Notes: a model not told the origin generated them from the sequence alone. 44,504 bases of DNA from Micromonospora wenchangensis (GCF_002210435.1 NZ_MZMV01000057.1:1-44504), one strand, 5' to 3'; counted from the first letter of the stretch, positions 1 through 8,429 are shown. Numbers and translations: made by a program.

Positions 1-2343
1 CGCCGACGCCCCGGCCGTGCCCGGTCCGGCCGGCGCGCCCGCAGATCCGCCCGCCGACCCGGCCTGCGCCGTACCGTCGGCCATCGTCGCCGTGGCCACC
101 GCGCCGCCCGGACGGGCCGCCTCGGGCCACTCGCCGGCATCGCCCGCGCCGCCGGGGCGGGCAGCCTCCGGCCATCCGTCCTCGCCACCGGGACGGGCCG
201 GCTCGGGCCAGTCGTCGTCGGCCGGGTTGGTCCCGCCGCCCTGCGCCTGCGGCTCGCCGGCCCGCACCGCGACGGCGGTCGCCCCGCCCGCGCCGGAGCC
301 GTCCACCACACCGGTACCGTTCGCGCGACCGGCACCGGCGACACCCGGCACGCCGTGCGGGCCGGCCCCGCCCGCCGCGCCGTTCGCGTAGGGCCCGCCG
401 TTCGCGCCGGTCGCGTCAGCGGGTGGGGAGACGTCGGGCCGGGCCGGCGGGCCGGCGGCCGGTCGGGGCACGCCGGACGGGCCGGGACCGGCGTCCGGGC
501 CGGCGGACGGACGGACCGGCTGGGGGGTGACGCCACCGTCGGACGGGCCGGGCGGGGAGTCGGCGACAGGCGCGGACGGGCGGGCCGGACGCGACGGACC
601 ACCGAGGGTCGCCCCACCCCGCTCGCCGGCCACCTCGCAGCGGATCTGCCAGCGACCGCCCAACTCCTCGTAGAGCGCGTCGGTGAGCACCCGGGCGTGG
701 TCGGCCATCATCTTGGCCAGCACCACCGACTTCACCGTCACGACCAGCGTGTCCCCGTCGAGGTCCCGGACCACGGCGTCCCGCATCAGGGCGGCGATCC
801 GCTTGTTCGTCCGGTTGACCTTGCCGACCACCTCCGGCCACGCCCGCCGGACCGCCACCGCGTCGAGCGCGCCCACCGGGTCGCTGCCCGGTCGGGGCGG
901 CTCGGGCGTCGCCGGATCGGGCAGCACCGCCGACGGCGGCACCGGACGGCGTACGGCAGCGGCGTCGGCGACCGGTGGGCCACCCGACGACGGCGCGGCG
1001 GGTGCCGCCGAGGATGGTGCGGATCGGGCTCCGGCCACGGCGGCCCGCGCGGCAGCCGCCCCGGTGGGGCCTGCGGGCTCCGCCGGGGTGTCGGCGACGG
1101 CCGGAGTGGGCTGGGGGCGTACCTCAGTCGGGTTGGGGGCAGGCGCGGAGCCGGCGGCGGCCGGCGGCAGGTCGACGGCACCCAGGGTGAGCCGACGCTC
1201 CATCCGTTCCAGACGCTGGAGCAGGCCACCTGTGGAGTCGTCGACGCCGGGCAGCAGCATCCGGGCGCAGATCAGCTCCAGCAGCAGCCGGGGAGCGGTG
1301 GTGCCGCGCATGTCGACCAGACCGTTGTGCACGATGTCGGCGCAGCGGGACAGGGTGGCCGGGCCGAGCCGCTGCGCCTGGGCGGCCATCCGCTCGATCT
1401 GGTCGGCCGGGCCGTCGATCAGGCCCTTGCCGGCGGCGTCCGGCACCTGCTGGAGCACGATCAGGTCGCGCAGCCGTTCCAACAGGTCGGAGGCGAACCG
1501 ACGGGGGTCGTGGCCGGCCTCGGCCACCCGGTCGACGGTCGCGTACGCCGCCGCGCCGTCCCCGGCGGCCAGCGCGTCGCACATCTCGTCGATCAGCGCC
1601 GAGTCGGTGACGCCGAGCAGCGCGGCGGCCCGGGGATAGCTGACCCCCTCCGGGCCGGCGCCCGCGATGAGCTGGTCGAGCACGGAGAGGCTGTCCCGGG
1701 CGCTGCCGCCACCGGCGCGCACCACCAGCGGGAAGACCGCCGGGTCGACGGTCACCCCCTCGGCCTGGGTGAGCTGCTCCAGGTACGGCCGGAGCACCTT
1801 CGGCGGGATCAGCCGGAACGGGTAGTGGTGGGTCCGCGACTTGATCGTGCCGAGGACCTTCTCCGGCTCGGTGGTGGCGAAGATGAACTTGACGTACTCC
1901 GGGGGCTCCTCGACCAGCTTGAGCAGGGCGTTGAAGCCGGCCGACGAGACCATGTGCGCCTCGTCGATGACGTAGATCTTGAACCGGCTGCGGGCCGGCG
2001 CGAAGAACGCCTTCTCGCGCAGCTCACGAGCGTCGTCGACGCCACCGTGGCTGGCCGCGTCGATCTCGATGACGTCGATCGAGCCGGAGCCGTCGACGGC
2101 CAGCGACCGGCAGGAGTCGCACTGCCCGCACGGCTCCGGGGTGGGGCCCTGCTCGCAGTTGAGCGAACGGGCCAGGATGCGGGCGCTGGAGGTCTTGCCG
2201 CAGCCCCGGGGGCCGGAGAACAGGTAGGCGTGGTTGAGCCGACCGCTGCGCAGCGCCTGCGACAACGGCTCGGTGACGTGCTCCTGGCCGATGACCTCGG
2301 CGAAGGTGCGCGGCCGGTACTTGCGGTAGAGCGCCAGCGTCAC
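1..2343 (-). CDS. dnaX: DNA polymerase III subunit gamma/tau, C-terminus cut by window edge
   Basis: This is the clamp-loader ATPase subunit of the replicative polymerase. Translation of the minus strand from a GTG at 2343 begins MTLALYRKYRPRTFAEVIGQ, the DnaX family signature. It continues with Walker A GPRGCGKT (about residues 44-51), a four-Cys zinc module just after it (CEQ...CGQCDSC), Walker B VIDEAHM and sensor-1 FATTEP. After about residue 390 it becomes an Ala/Pro/Gly-rich linker with an embedded tau-like domain (KVNRTNKRIAALM...). The reading frame stays open to base 1, giving at least 781 residues with no stop seen, so the true C-terminus lies outside. The GTG start follows GAGAGGAGG at good spacing. 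It is transcribed away from the SRP RNA gene. Confidence 0.95.
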   Translation of the reverse strand, partial: MTLALYRKYRPRTFAEVIGQEHVTEPLSQALRSGRLNHAYLFSGPRGCGKTSSARILARSLNCEQGPTPEPCGQCDSCRSLAVDGSGSIDVIEIDAASHGGVDDARELREKAFFAPARSRFKIYVIDEAHMVSSAGFNALLKLVEEPPEYVKFIFATTEPEKVLGTIKSRTHHYPFRLIPPKVLRPYLEQLTQAEGVTVDPAVFPLVVRAGGGSARDSLSVLDQLIAGAGPEGVSYPRAAALLGVTDSALIDEMCDALAAGDGAAAYATVDRVAEAGHDPRRFASDLLERLRDLIVLQQVPDAAGKGLIDGPADQIERMAAQAQRLGPATLSRCADIVHNGLVDMRGTTAPRLLLELICARMLLPGVDDSTGGLLQRLERMERRLTLGAVDLPPAAAGSAPAPNPTEVRPQPTPAVADTPAEPAGPTGAAAARAAVAGARSAPSSAAPAAPSSGGPPVADAAAVRRPVPPSAVLPDPATPEPPRPGSDPVGALDAVAVRRAWPEVVGKVNRTNKRIAALMRDAVVRDLDGDTLVVTVKSVVLAKMMADHARVLTDALYEELGGRWQIRCEVAGERGGATLGGPSRPARPSAPVADSPPGPSDGGVTPQPVRPSAGPDAGPGPSGVPRPAAGPPARPDVSPPADATGANGGPYANGAAGGAGPHGVPGVAGAGRANGTGVVDGSGAGGATAVAVRAGEPQAQGGGTNPADDDWPEPARPGGEDGWPEAARPGGAGDAGEWPEAARPGGAVATATMADGTAQAGSAGGSAGAPAGPGTAGASA

Positions 2344-2453
2344 TCGCCCCGCCTCCTCTCGACCGAGCCATTCTGCGCCGGTCGGGCGCGGGTGACCACC
2401 CACCACCCCGGGACCCGACCCGCAGGTACGGTACCGGTGGGCAGAGACAAAAA

Positions 2454-2540
2454 GGCCTCCCGTGCACCCGGCAGAGCTCGCTTATCCTTGCTGCCTTCCG
2501 GCCCTGGGGAGGTTCACGAGATACCGCCGCACGGGAGGTA
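2454..2540 (-). ncRNA. ffs: Bacterial signal recognition particle RNA (4.5S, small type)
   Basis: The minus strand carries the conserved SRP RNA apical motif GGGCCGGAAGGCAGCAAGG, the Ffh-binding symmetric and asymmetric loop region. The ends pair perfectly: GCACGGGAGG on the + strand at 2529-2538 is the reverse complement of 2456-2465. A short T run follows on the minus strand just past 2454, as in an intrinsic terminator. The small Alu-less form is usual in actinobacteria. The exact 5' end is inferred from the helix. It guides Ffh/FtsY-dependent membrane targeting and lies just upstream of dnaX. Confidence 0.88.
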
Positions 2541-2622
2541 CCGCCCACCCTACCCGACCCCGGGTGGATCTTCGGGGGGTGGTGGGGTGGCCCGGCCGTC
2601 GGGGACCTGTATCCTGGCTCGC

Positions 2623-2707
2623 GGAGGATTCGCCTAGAGGCCTAGGGCGCACGCTTGGAAAGCGTGTTGGGATAAAACCCTCACGAGTTCGAATCTCGTA
2701 TCCTCCG
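2623..2707 (+). tRNA. tRNA-Ser (anticodon GGA)
   Basis: An 85-nt class II tRNA. Acceptor strands GGAGGAT (2623-2629) and ATCCTCC (2700-2706) pair, with G as discriminator and no encoded CCA. The anticodon GGA lies at 2657-2659 in the loop TTGGAAA closed by ACGC/GCGT. A long variable arm (TTGGGATAAAACCCTC) and a T-arm GAGTTCGAATCTC are present. It reads UCC/UCU serine codons. A degenerate copy of its last bases and downstream terminator is found at 3610. Confidence 0.96.
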
Positions 2708-2730
2708 CTCTCTTGAGCAGCACCAACGTC

Positions 2731-2761
2731 GAGGGTCGGCCCCGTTCGGGAGCCGACCCTC
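2731..2761 (+). terminator. Terminator hairpin of tRNA-Ser(GGA)
   Basis: GAGGGTCGGC (2731-2740) pairs perfectly with GCCGACCCTC (2752-2761) around an 11-nt loop, 24 nt after the tRNA. No long T tract follows, which is common in high-GC actinobacteria. Confidence 0.75.
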
Positions 2762-2885
2762 CGTCGTCTCCACGGACATCCGGCCGCGATCGCGCCGCGC
2801 TATGCCCACGGCAGAACGGGCACTCGGGCACCCGCGCCGGCCCCTAGGGTCTTCCGCAACAGCGGCCCGGTCGAGGGAGGCAGCG

Positions 2886-3581
2886 ATGCGGATCGTCTTC
2901 GTGCACGGGGCGTGCGTACGCGACGGGGCGTGGTGGTGGTCCCGGGTCGACGCGCTGCTCGCGGCCGGCGGGACGGCGAGCGTCGCGGTACGGCTACCGA
3001 GCTGCGGTGAGCTGCCGGATGCCCGCCGGCCAGCAGGGCTGGACGACGACGTCGAGGAGACCCGTCGGGTCCTGCGCGACGGCGGCCCGACGATCCTCGT
3101 CGCCCATTCCTACGGCGGGGTGGTCGCCACTGCGGCGGCCGACGCCGGGGACGTCCGGCATCTCGTCTACGTCAGCTCGTTCCTGCCCGACGTGGGTGAG
3201 TCGCTGGCCGATCTCGGCCCCGCCGGACCCGCACCCCATCTGGAGTTCTTCCCCGACGGCACGTTCGCGGCCCGGCCCGAGCTGGTCCCGCCGCTGTTCC
3301 TGCACGACTGTGACCCGGCGGCGGTGGAGGGTGCGCTGGCCCGGCTGGTCCGGCAGGACGCCGCCGTGCTCACCACCCCGGTCCGGTACGCGGGCTGGCG
3401 GTCGATCCCGGCGACGGGGGTGGTCTGTGCCGGGGACCAGGCCACCCCGCCGGAGGTGCAGCGCGCCCAGGCGGCACGGGCGGGGCGGACGGTGGAGCTG
3501 GCCACCGGGCACCATCCGATGCTCTGCCACCCGGAGCTGCTCGCCGGGCTGCTGCGGGAGATCGCCGTCGAACACGACTGA
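2886..3581 (+). CDS. Alpha/beta-fold hydrolase
   Basis: A 231-residue protein with the alpha/beta-hydrolase layout. It has an N-terminal oxyanion segment VHGACVRDGAWWW (residues 6-18), a nucleophile elbow AHSYGG with Ser75, and a C-terminal GHHPML with His209 or His210 as the likely catalytic histidine. The acid is probably an Asp near residue 180 (CAGDQATP). The family resembles small plant-esterase-like and EstC-like hydrolases; the substrate is unknown. I chose the ATG at 2886 because GGGAGG lies 6 nt upstream; a longer reading from 2802 has no ribosome site. The gene stands alone between tRNA-Ser(GGA) and a degenerate copy of that tRNA's tail, so it may have been carried in with an element. 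Confidence 0.85.
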   Translation: MRIVFVHGACVRDGAWWWSRVDALLAAGGTASVAVRLPSCGELPDARRPAGLDDDVEETRRVLRDGGPTILVAHSYGGVVATAAADAGDVRHLVYVSSFLPDVGESLADLGPAGPAPHLEFFPDGTFAARPELVPPLFLHDCDPAAVEGALARLVRQDAAVLTTPVRYAGWRSIPATGVVCAGDQATPPEVQRAQAARAGRTVELATGHHPMLCHPELLAGLLREIAVEHD

Positions 3582-3609
3582 CGACGTATGCGCGGGACGC
3601 ATACCGTTC

Positions 3610-3684
3610 ATCCTCCGCTCGTCTGAGCAGCACCAACGCGAGGGCCGGCCCTGATCCAGAGCCGACCTTTCGTCGCTTCCCGAA
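3610..3684 (+). repeat. Degenerate copy of tRNA-Ser(GGA) 3' end plus terminator
   Basis: Bases from 3610 match those from 2700. ATCCTCCGCTC is identical, then 3 mismatches, then TGAGCAGCACCAACG identical, then a decayed version of the terminator (GAGGGCCGGC...GCCGACC). The copy begins exactly in the acceptor 3' strand of the tRNA and has no upstream tRNA body. This is the arrangement left by site-specific integration at a tRNA 3' end, here eroded. Confidence 0.7.
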
Positions 3685-3714
3685 GCTGTGCCAGGACAGG
3701 GCGGCCAGGAGGGG

Positions 3715-3963
3715 TCAGGCCCTGGGGGTCGTCTTCACCCAGCCCAGGAAGCGCTGGTACGTGCCGATCGGGTCGGGCGGCTCGGGGCAGATCCGGGTGA
3801 GGTCGGCCGTTGCCTCGCGGAACAACTCGGCAAGGTCGACCGCGAGGTTGACCCGCTCCCCCGCGTACTCGGCGACCAGGTCGAGCCGAGCCCTCCCGCA
3901 GGGCCAGGGCAGCGCATCGGCGGTGCAGATCCAGAGAGGTCTGAGCGGCGCGTGTCTCTGCAT
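3715..3963 (-). CDS. Small conserved actinobacterial protein, often annotated with little basis as flavin reductase
   Basis: An 82-residue protein beginning MQRHAPLRPLWICTADALP. It has a WxC...WPC pattern (a possible Cys-Cys metal or redox pair around residues 12-20), then an amphipathic segment LLAEYAG-like (LVAEYAGERVNL) and a C-terminal RFLGWVK. Similar small proteins are common in Micromonospora and Streptomyces beside small HTH regulators. No catalytic motif supports a reductase. The ATG at 3963 has GGAGG 5 nt upstream, so the longer in-frame reading to 4065 is unlikely. It is divergent from the HTH gene at 4120, with an imperfect dyad (CTTGTCAAT...ATAGTCAAG, 4065-4095) between them. Confidence 0.7.
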   Translation of the reverse strand: MQRHAPLRPLWICTADALPWPCGRARLDLVAEYAGERVNLAVDLAELFREATADLTRICPEPPDPIGTYQRFLGWVKTTPRA

Positions 3964-4119
3964 GTCGCCTCCGAGGTGGGTCCGAACTTCGCGGCACCCC
4001 GACCCGCCGGGAGGCTCCTCCACCGGGCCGGAGGCCATCTCTACCTCACCGCACCTGGCATACACTTGTCAATCAGCAAGGAGCGATAGTCAAGCCAATG
4101 CCGTGCTTACGGTCGAACG

Positions 4120-4326
4120 GTGAAGCGACCGCGCTTGTACGGACCGGGCGAACTGGCCGCCCTGTTCAACGTGTCGCGGCAACGGGTTCTACAGATCACC
4201 CGCCGGCCCGGCTTCCCCGAACCGCTCGCTCGCCTGATCGGCACCACGGTCTGGGACGCGGACGAGGTGGACGAGTGGGCACGCCACCACCGCCCGCCCC
4301 GCCCACCTGCGGAAGACGACGAGTAG
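4120..4326 (+). CDS. Small helix-turn-helix DNA-binding protein (excisionase/AlpA-like)
   Basis: A 68-residue protein. The segment YGPGELAALFNVSRQRVLQI is a helix-turn-helix, followed by a wing-like GTTVWDADEVDEWARHH, the plan of MerR/excisionase-type HTH proteins that read a start of the form 'helix, recognition helix, W..D'. It starts with GTG at 4120 without a clear ribosome site. Divergent from the small Trp/Cys protein at 3715-3963; such pairs are recurrent in actinomycetes. It may be a leftover regulator or excisionase of the older element suggested by the tRNA scar, or a stand-alone regulator. Confidence 0.72.
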   Translation: MKRPRLYGPGELAALFNVSRQRVLQITRRPGFPEPLARLIGTTVWDADEVDEWARHHRPPRPPAEDDE

Positions 4327-4466
4327 CCGCCCGGCCCGTCGGGCAGGGCAGCAGCAACACCGGCATGCCTCCCACCGCGAACCCCGGTACGGTGCGGGCA
4401 CTCGCGACGGCCCTGAAACCGTCGTACACATGTGCTATCCACAGGGTGTGGACGGCGGGGGGTGGG

Positions 4467-5081
4467 ATGAGTTACCAGCTCAGCGCGGTCGTCGCGGATG
4501 TCGAGCTGCTCCGCGAGCAGACCGCCGACCTGGATCACGCGGTGCTGGCGGCGCTGCGGCAGGATTTCGCGCTGCTGCCGGTGACCCCGCAGTTGGTCGA
4601 GGAGCTGACCGGCGCGCTGCCGGACTACCACCCCGAGGAGCCGACCGCCGAGCAGCCGTTCGAGCTGGTCTTCTCACCGGCCCTGGGCGGGTTGCTGGAC
4701 CGCTGGTCGCGGCGGGGTCCGGTGGCGTACCTGGAGGCGGAGTTCGCCGGTGGGATCGGCCACCAGGCGTCGGCGGTGTGGCTCGGCGGCCGGTTGAGCT
4801 GGGGTCCCCGCTTCGACTCGGCCTTCACCATGCCGCGCGGGGAGTGGCCGATCAACGCGGCGCTGGCCCGGCTCGGCGTGGAGCCCGGTCGGTGGCTGGA
4901 TCCGTTCGCCGAGCTGGGCCTGCACCTGGAGCGGAACACGGACGGCTGGCTGACCCACGGCCGGCGCGGCCTAACTGCCGACTACTGGGACGAGCTGGCC
5001 GAGGAGTGGGAAGAGCAGGAATTCGCGGCCGACCAGCAACCTGAACGCCCCGGTCCCGTTGGGGACTGGGGGATTCCATGA
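4467..5081 (+). CDS. Conserved hypothetical cytoplasmic protein
   Basis: 204 residues, acidic, with no signal peptide or membrane segment. It begins MSYQLSAVVADVELL and has a central region rich in aromatic and Gly residues (FAGGIGHQASAVWLGGRLSW, MPRGEWPINAALARLGV) and an acidic tail (DELAEEWEEQEF). I do not recognise a characterised domain; the pattern recalls immunity or SMI1-like small proteins only loosely. The ATG at 4467 is preceded by a G-rich ribosome site. Its stop overlaps the next gene by ATGA, so the two are translationally coupled. Confidence 0.7.
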   Translation: MSYQLSAVVADVELLREQTADLDHAVLAALRQDFALLPVTPQLVEELTGALPDYHPEEPTAEQPFELVFSPALGGLLDRWSRRGPVAYLEAEFAGGIGHQASAVWLGGRLSWGPRFDSAFTMPRGEWPINAALARLGVEPGRWLDPFAELGLHLERNTDGWLTHGRRGLTADYWDELAEEWEEQEFAADQQPERPGPVGDWGIP

Positions 5082-5608
5082 AATTGCGACAATTTGCCGT
5101 GCTTACGGCGTTACTGGTGGCTGCCTCGGCGTCGGGCAGCGGCACCCGTCCGTCGGGGCCCGACATCCCGGCGCGGCCGATCGGCGTCAGCCAGGTGGTC
5201 GGGCTGCACGGCCTGGCCGGGGCCGAGTTCGGTGCCAGCGAGACGGAGCTGACCCGGCGCGGGGTGCTGCGCGCCGACGCCGACACCTGCGGCATGACGC
5301 TGGCCGGGCACGGCACGGCCAGCCCGATCTTCGTCGACGACCGGCTGGTGCTGCTCTGGCTCGACGATCCGATGAGCACCCCGGAGGGGATCACCGTCGG
5401 CGCCCCCGTCGAGGAGGTGCTGAGCCGGTACCCTTCGGCGGTCCGGCTGCACGCTCCACAGCGGACGTACCGGTTCGACGGGCTGTTGGCCCGCGACGGC
5501 GACCGGGGTTACCTCTTCCTGCACGACGGCACCGCCGTCCGGGAGATCATCGCCGGGTACGCCGACTGGGCCCGCCGCCTCTTCGACGAGGGCTACGGCC
5601 CCTGCTGA
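5078..5608 (+). CDS. Secreted hypothetical protein
   Basis: 176 residues. The N-terminus MKLRQFAVLTALLVAASASG is a short signal peptide; no lipobox Cys follows. The mature part is one small globular domain with two Cys (CGM near residue 68, and the final C). The phrase GITVGAPVEEVLSRYPSAV resembles the 'small beta, helix' repeats of exported proteins of unknown role in Streptomyces. Its start codon overlaps the stop of the preceding gene by 4 bases, so the pair is probably one transcription unit. Function unknown. Confidence 0.68.
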   Translation: MKLRQFAVLTALLVAASASGSGTRPSGPDIPARPIGVSQVVGLHGLAGAEFGASETELTRRGVLRADADTCGMTLAGHGTASPIFVDDRLVLLWLDDPMSTPEGITVGAPVEEVLSRYPSAVRLHAPQRTYRFDGLLARDGDRGYLFLHDGTAVREIIAGYADWARRLFDEGYGPC

Positions 5609-5695
5609 ACTCCGACCACGACGTATTGTCCGTGACCGGTCCCGATGAGAACATCTCCTGGCCACGCAGTCGGCGTGGCATGTCACGGGGGATAG

Positions 5696-8269
5696 ATGTC
5701 ACGCACCGTCATGTCCCGCCCGGTAATCCGGGCCGGGAAGTCACTGCCGCGCCTCACGCTCGTCACCCTGCTCGTCTCGACCCTGGCCGCCGGCCCGATC
5801 GCCACGGGCGGGGCACCGGCCCCGGCTGCGGCGGTCGGTTCGTCCGGCAGCGGGGCGACCCACTCGCCGGCACCCGCCACATCGGACCTTCCGTCACCGC
5901 CCGCCACGGCCCGGGAGACGCCGGCCGCCGCATCCGGCCGGAACACACCGGCCCGCGACGTGCCGGTCCCCGCAGCGGAGCAGACCCCGCCGCACCTGGC
6001 GACAACCCCGGCCCCCGGTGCGCAGGCCGCCGGGCTGAGCACCGAACAGCCACGTACCCGCTCCACCACCATCATCCGGCAGCCCAAGCCGCCCCGCTCC
6101 CGTTGCAGCGGCGGTCTGACCCTCGGCACGGTCGTCACCTGCACCGCGATCGTCGACCAGGCGCAGGACGTATGGACCGTCACCACCACCGCCGACGACG
6201 ACCTGCTGCTGATCCAGCTCGGTCGGGGCACCGGGCGGGACTCCGTCGGCGGCCGGGTCACCGATGCCACCGGCCGGGAACTCTGCCGGCTCGGCGTGGA
6301 CGCGAACCGCTGTCGGGTCGGTGCCGCCGGGGCGTACCGGATCACCCTGCAACTGCCGTACCCGACCGGGCGGGGCGACTACACGATCGCGGCCGAGTCG
6401 ACGCGTACCCCGTCGAGCTGCGGGCAGTTGCCGGTGGACCTGTTCGACTTCGGGTCACCGGGCAGCACCGTGACGCTGCCGGCCGGGGCGGCCGCCCGGT
6501 GTCACCTGTTCGACCAGCCGCGCGGCGCGCTGCTGCGGTTCGCCGACCCGGGCGGTCCGCGCGACATCCGGGGGCTGATCCTCGACGGGCAGCGGCTGAC
6601 GCTCTGCGAGTTGAGCTACGGCGGCGGTGACTGCCGGCTCGACCGGCCGGGCCCCTACCGGCTGCTGAGCTGGGAACAGTACGGCAAGGAGGGCACCCAC
6701 CTGGTCAAGGCGCGGCGACTGTCCGACCCGGCGGGCTGCCAGAACCTGCCGCTCGCCCCGTACGGCGACCCGGGCAGCGCCGTGAACAGCGGTGCGACCC
6801 CGGCCGGCGAGACGACCTGCCACATCTTCAGCACCGACGCGGCCCGGCCGCTGCTCGTCCGCGCCGTCAGCCTCGACGCCACCAGCTTCGACTGGCAGGT
6901 GCTGGACGCCACGGGCGCTGAGGTCTGCGCCCGGGAGGGCATCCCGGTCTGTGCCGTGCCGGCCGCCGGCCGGTACACCCTGCTGGTCAGCAGCCCCCGC
7001 TACGCCGACCGGACCCACCGGTACGAGGTGGCGTTGAACCCGCTCGACCGGGCCGACGGGTGCGCACCGGCCACCGGCTACACCCCCTGGGACCAACCGG
7101 CCCTCCAGGTGAGCCAGGTCGCCCGGGTGCAGACCAACTGCCAGCCGTTCACCGGCCGGGCCGGTGAACGGGTCATCGTGTCCGGTGCACGCTGGACCCA
7201 GGACACGGGTGGCAACCGGATCTGCACCGAGTCGTCCGACGAGGTCGGCTGCGTGCTCCCGGCCGACGGCGACTACCGGGTGATCTCTTACCGGGAGTGG
7301 AGCGGGAACAGCGTCGAGACGTACCCGTTGGGTATCCGGCGGATCTCCGACCCGGTGGGCTGCCCCACGGTCCGGCCCGGCAGCTACGGCGCCGCGCCCG
7401 CCGGTGCCCCGGCCCCGGTCGCGTGCCGGATCCTGGACGTCCCGGCCGCCGGGGTCTACCGGGTGACCGCCCTGCACGGCGACAACGTGACCACGTTCGC
7501 CCGGGTCCTCGACACCGCAGGCCGGACGGTCTGCGCCCAGGTCCGCTGCCCGCTGCCCGCCGGCCGGCACACCCTGCTGGCCAGCGTGGACGCCACCAGC
7601 ACCACCGAGTTCGCGGTGTCCCTGCTGCCGCTGCGGCCGACCGGGTGCACACCCGTCTCCGACGCCGGCTGGGCCGACGCGCCGCACCGGGGCCGGATCG
7701 ACACCTCCGGCCAGATCGACTGCCTGGTCCTGCCCACCCCGTCCGGGGCGTCGATCGCCGCGCTGCTGCCTGTCGACGCCGCGTTGAACGTCGACATCGT
7801 GGACGCGGACGGCGAGTCGGAGTGCAGCCTCTGGTGGTACACCTGGCACGGCTGCGAACTGGACGGCCCGGCACCGCACTCGGCGCTGCTCACCGGGCAG
7901 ACCTGGGTGACGCAGCTGGCGTACACGGTGGGCTTCGCCCGGACCGACGCGCCGGCCTGCCCGACGCTGCCCCGGGACACCACGGACACCACCGTGACCA
8001 CCGGCCCGGACCGCCTCGCGGCCTGCTTCACCGTCCCGGCCGACCAGCACGCCGCCCGGCAGACCCTCACCTGGGCGCGCACCGCCGGCACCGGCCGGGC
8101 CCGGCTGACCGTCTTCGACGGGGCGGGCCGGTCGACGTGCGGGACGGACCGTGCCGCCCAGGGCACCGTCACCTGCGCGCTGCCTCCCGGCCCGGTCACC
8201 GTGCTGCTGGACACCGACGGCAACACCGCCACCTACCGGCTGAGCCACCGGAACGCCGGCACCTCCTGA
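5696..8269 (+). CDS. Large secreted protein with repeated Cys-containing beta domains (PPC-like)
   Basis: 857 residues. Basic N-terminus and hydrophobic LTLVTLLVSTLAAGPIA form a signal peptide, followed by a Pro/Ala/Thr-rich stretch to about residue 130. The rest is about seven repeats of roughly 100-110 residues. Each has a similar order: C.(L/V)P near the start, a CH(L/I)F or C.(P)F strand, a C......C pair (for example LCELSYGGGDC, VCAREGIPVC, ICTESSDEVGC) and a G.Y.LL strand. This resembles bacterial pre-peptidase C-terminal beta-sandwiches. There is no catalytic domain. It is likely a cell-surface or matrix binding protein. An alternative ATG at 5711 exists. Confidence 0.72.
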   Translation: MSRTVMSRPVIRAGKSLPRLTLVTLLVSTLAAGPIATGGAPAPAAAVGSSGSGATHSPAPATSDLPSPPATARETPAAASGRNTPARDVPVPAAEQTPPHLATTPAPGAQAAGLSTEQPRTRSTTIIRQPKPPRSRCSGGLTLGTVVTCTAIVDQAQDVWTVTTTADDDLLLIQLGRGTGRDSVGGRVTDATGRELCRLGVDANRCRVGAAGAYRITLQLPYPTGRGDYTIAAESTRTPSSCGQLPVDLFDFGSPGSTVTLPAGAAARCHLFDQPRGALLRFADPGGPRDIRGLILDGQRLTLCELSYGGGDCRLDRPGPYRLLSWEQYGKEGTHLVKARRLSDPAGCQNLPLAPYGDPGSAVNSGATPAGETTCHIFSTDAARPLLVRAVSLDATSFDWQVLDATGAEVCAREGIPVCAVPAAGRYTLLVSSPRYADRTHRYEVALNPLDRADGCAPATGYTPWDQPALQVSQVARVQTNCQPFTGRAGERVIVSGARWTQDTGGNRICTESSDEVGCVLPADGDYRVISYREWSGNSVETYPLGIRRISDPVGCPTVRPGSYGAAPAGAPAPVACRILDVPAAGVYRVTALHGDNVTTFARVLDTAGRTVCAQVRCPLPAGRHTLLASVDATSTTEFAVSLLPLRPTGCTPVSDAGWADAPHRGRIDTSGQIDCLVLPTPSGASIAALLPVDAALNVDIVDADGESECSLWWYTWHGCELDGPAPHSALLTGQTWVTQLAYTVGFARTDAPACPTLPRDTTDTTVTTGPDRLAACFTVPADQHAARQTLTWARTAGTGRARLTVFDGAGRSTCGTDRAAQGTVTCALPPGPVTVLLDTDGNTATYRLSHRNAGTS

Positions 8270-8278
8270 CCCGGTCGC

Positions 8279-8305
8279 GGGCCGGCCCCGACCAGGGGCC
8301 GGCCC
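8279..8305 (+). terminator. Terminator after the secreted repeat protein
   Basis: GGGCCGGCCCC (8279-8289) and GGGGCCGGCCC (8295-8305) form a perfect 11-bp stem with a 5-nt loop, 10 nt after the stop codon. Confidence 0.7.
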
Positions 8306-8320
8306 GGCCCGGCAAACGCG

Positions 8321-8359
8321 GAACGCCCGGTGCGATCCTCGCGGATCGACCGGGCGTTC
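8321..8359 (-). terminator. Original terminator of tRNA-Ser(CGA), now separated from its gene
   Basis: GAACGCCCGGT (8321-8331) pairs with ACCGGGCGTTC (8349-8359), extended by an inner CGATCC/GGATCG stem (8333-8338, 8343-8348). It lies just past the attL tRNA fragment in the direction of the tRNA. Its stem is nearly the same as that of the hairpin after the intact tRNA at the other end of the element. Confidence 0.75.
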
Positions 8360-8362
8360 TCG

Positions 8363-8429
8363 CTGTTCACGAGCGGTGGCGGCGGGATTTGAACCCGCGG
8401 AGGGCGTAAACCCTCACACGCTTTCGAGG
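8363..8429. repeat. attL: 67-bp direct repeat, tRNA-Ser(CGA) 3' fragment
   Basis: Identical to 28522-28588. It covers the tRNA from the base before its anticodon loop to the discriminator, plus 11 bases beyond it. Only the 3' half of a tRNA is here, so this is the displaced chromosomal half. A 7-bp inverted pair CGATCAC/GTGATCG (8434-8440, 8474-8480) lies just inside. Confidence 0.93.

Noticed and set aside
355..2637. Long rightward open frame opposite dnaX
   Set aside because: It is the antisense shadow of dnaX, rich in Arg/Gly/His, with no motif; the minus strand encodes an unmistakable DnaX.
4437..4446. DnaA-box-like CTATCCACA
   Set aside because: Single copy, one mismatch, next to an unrelated gene; no AT-rich region or further boxes.
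6455..8248. Leftward 597-codon frame opposite the secreted repeat protein
   Set aside because: Shadow frame; the + strand has a signal peptide and a regular Cys repeat pattern.
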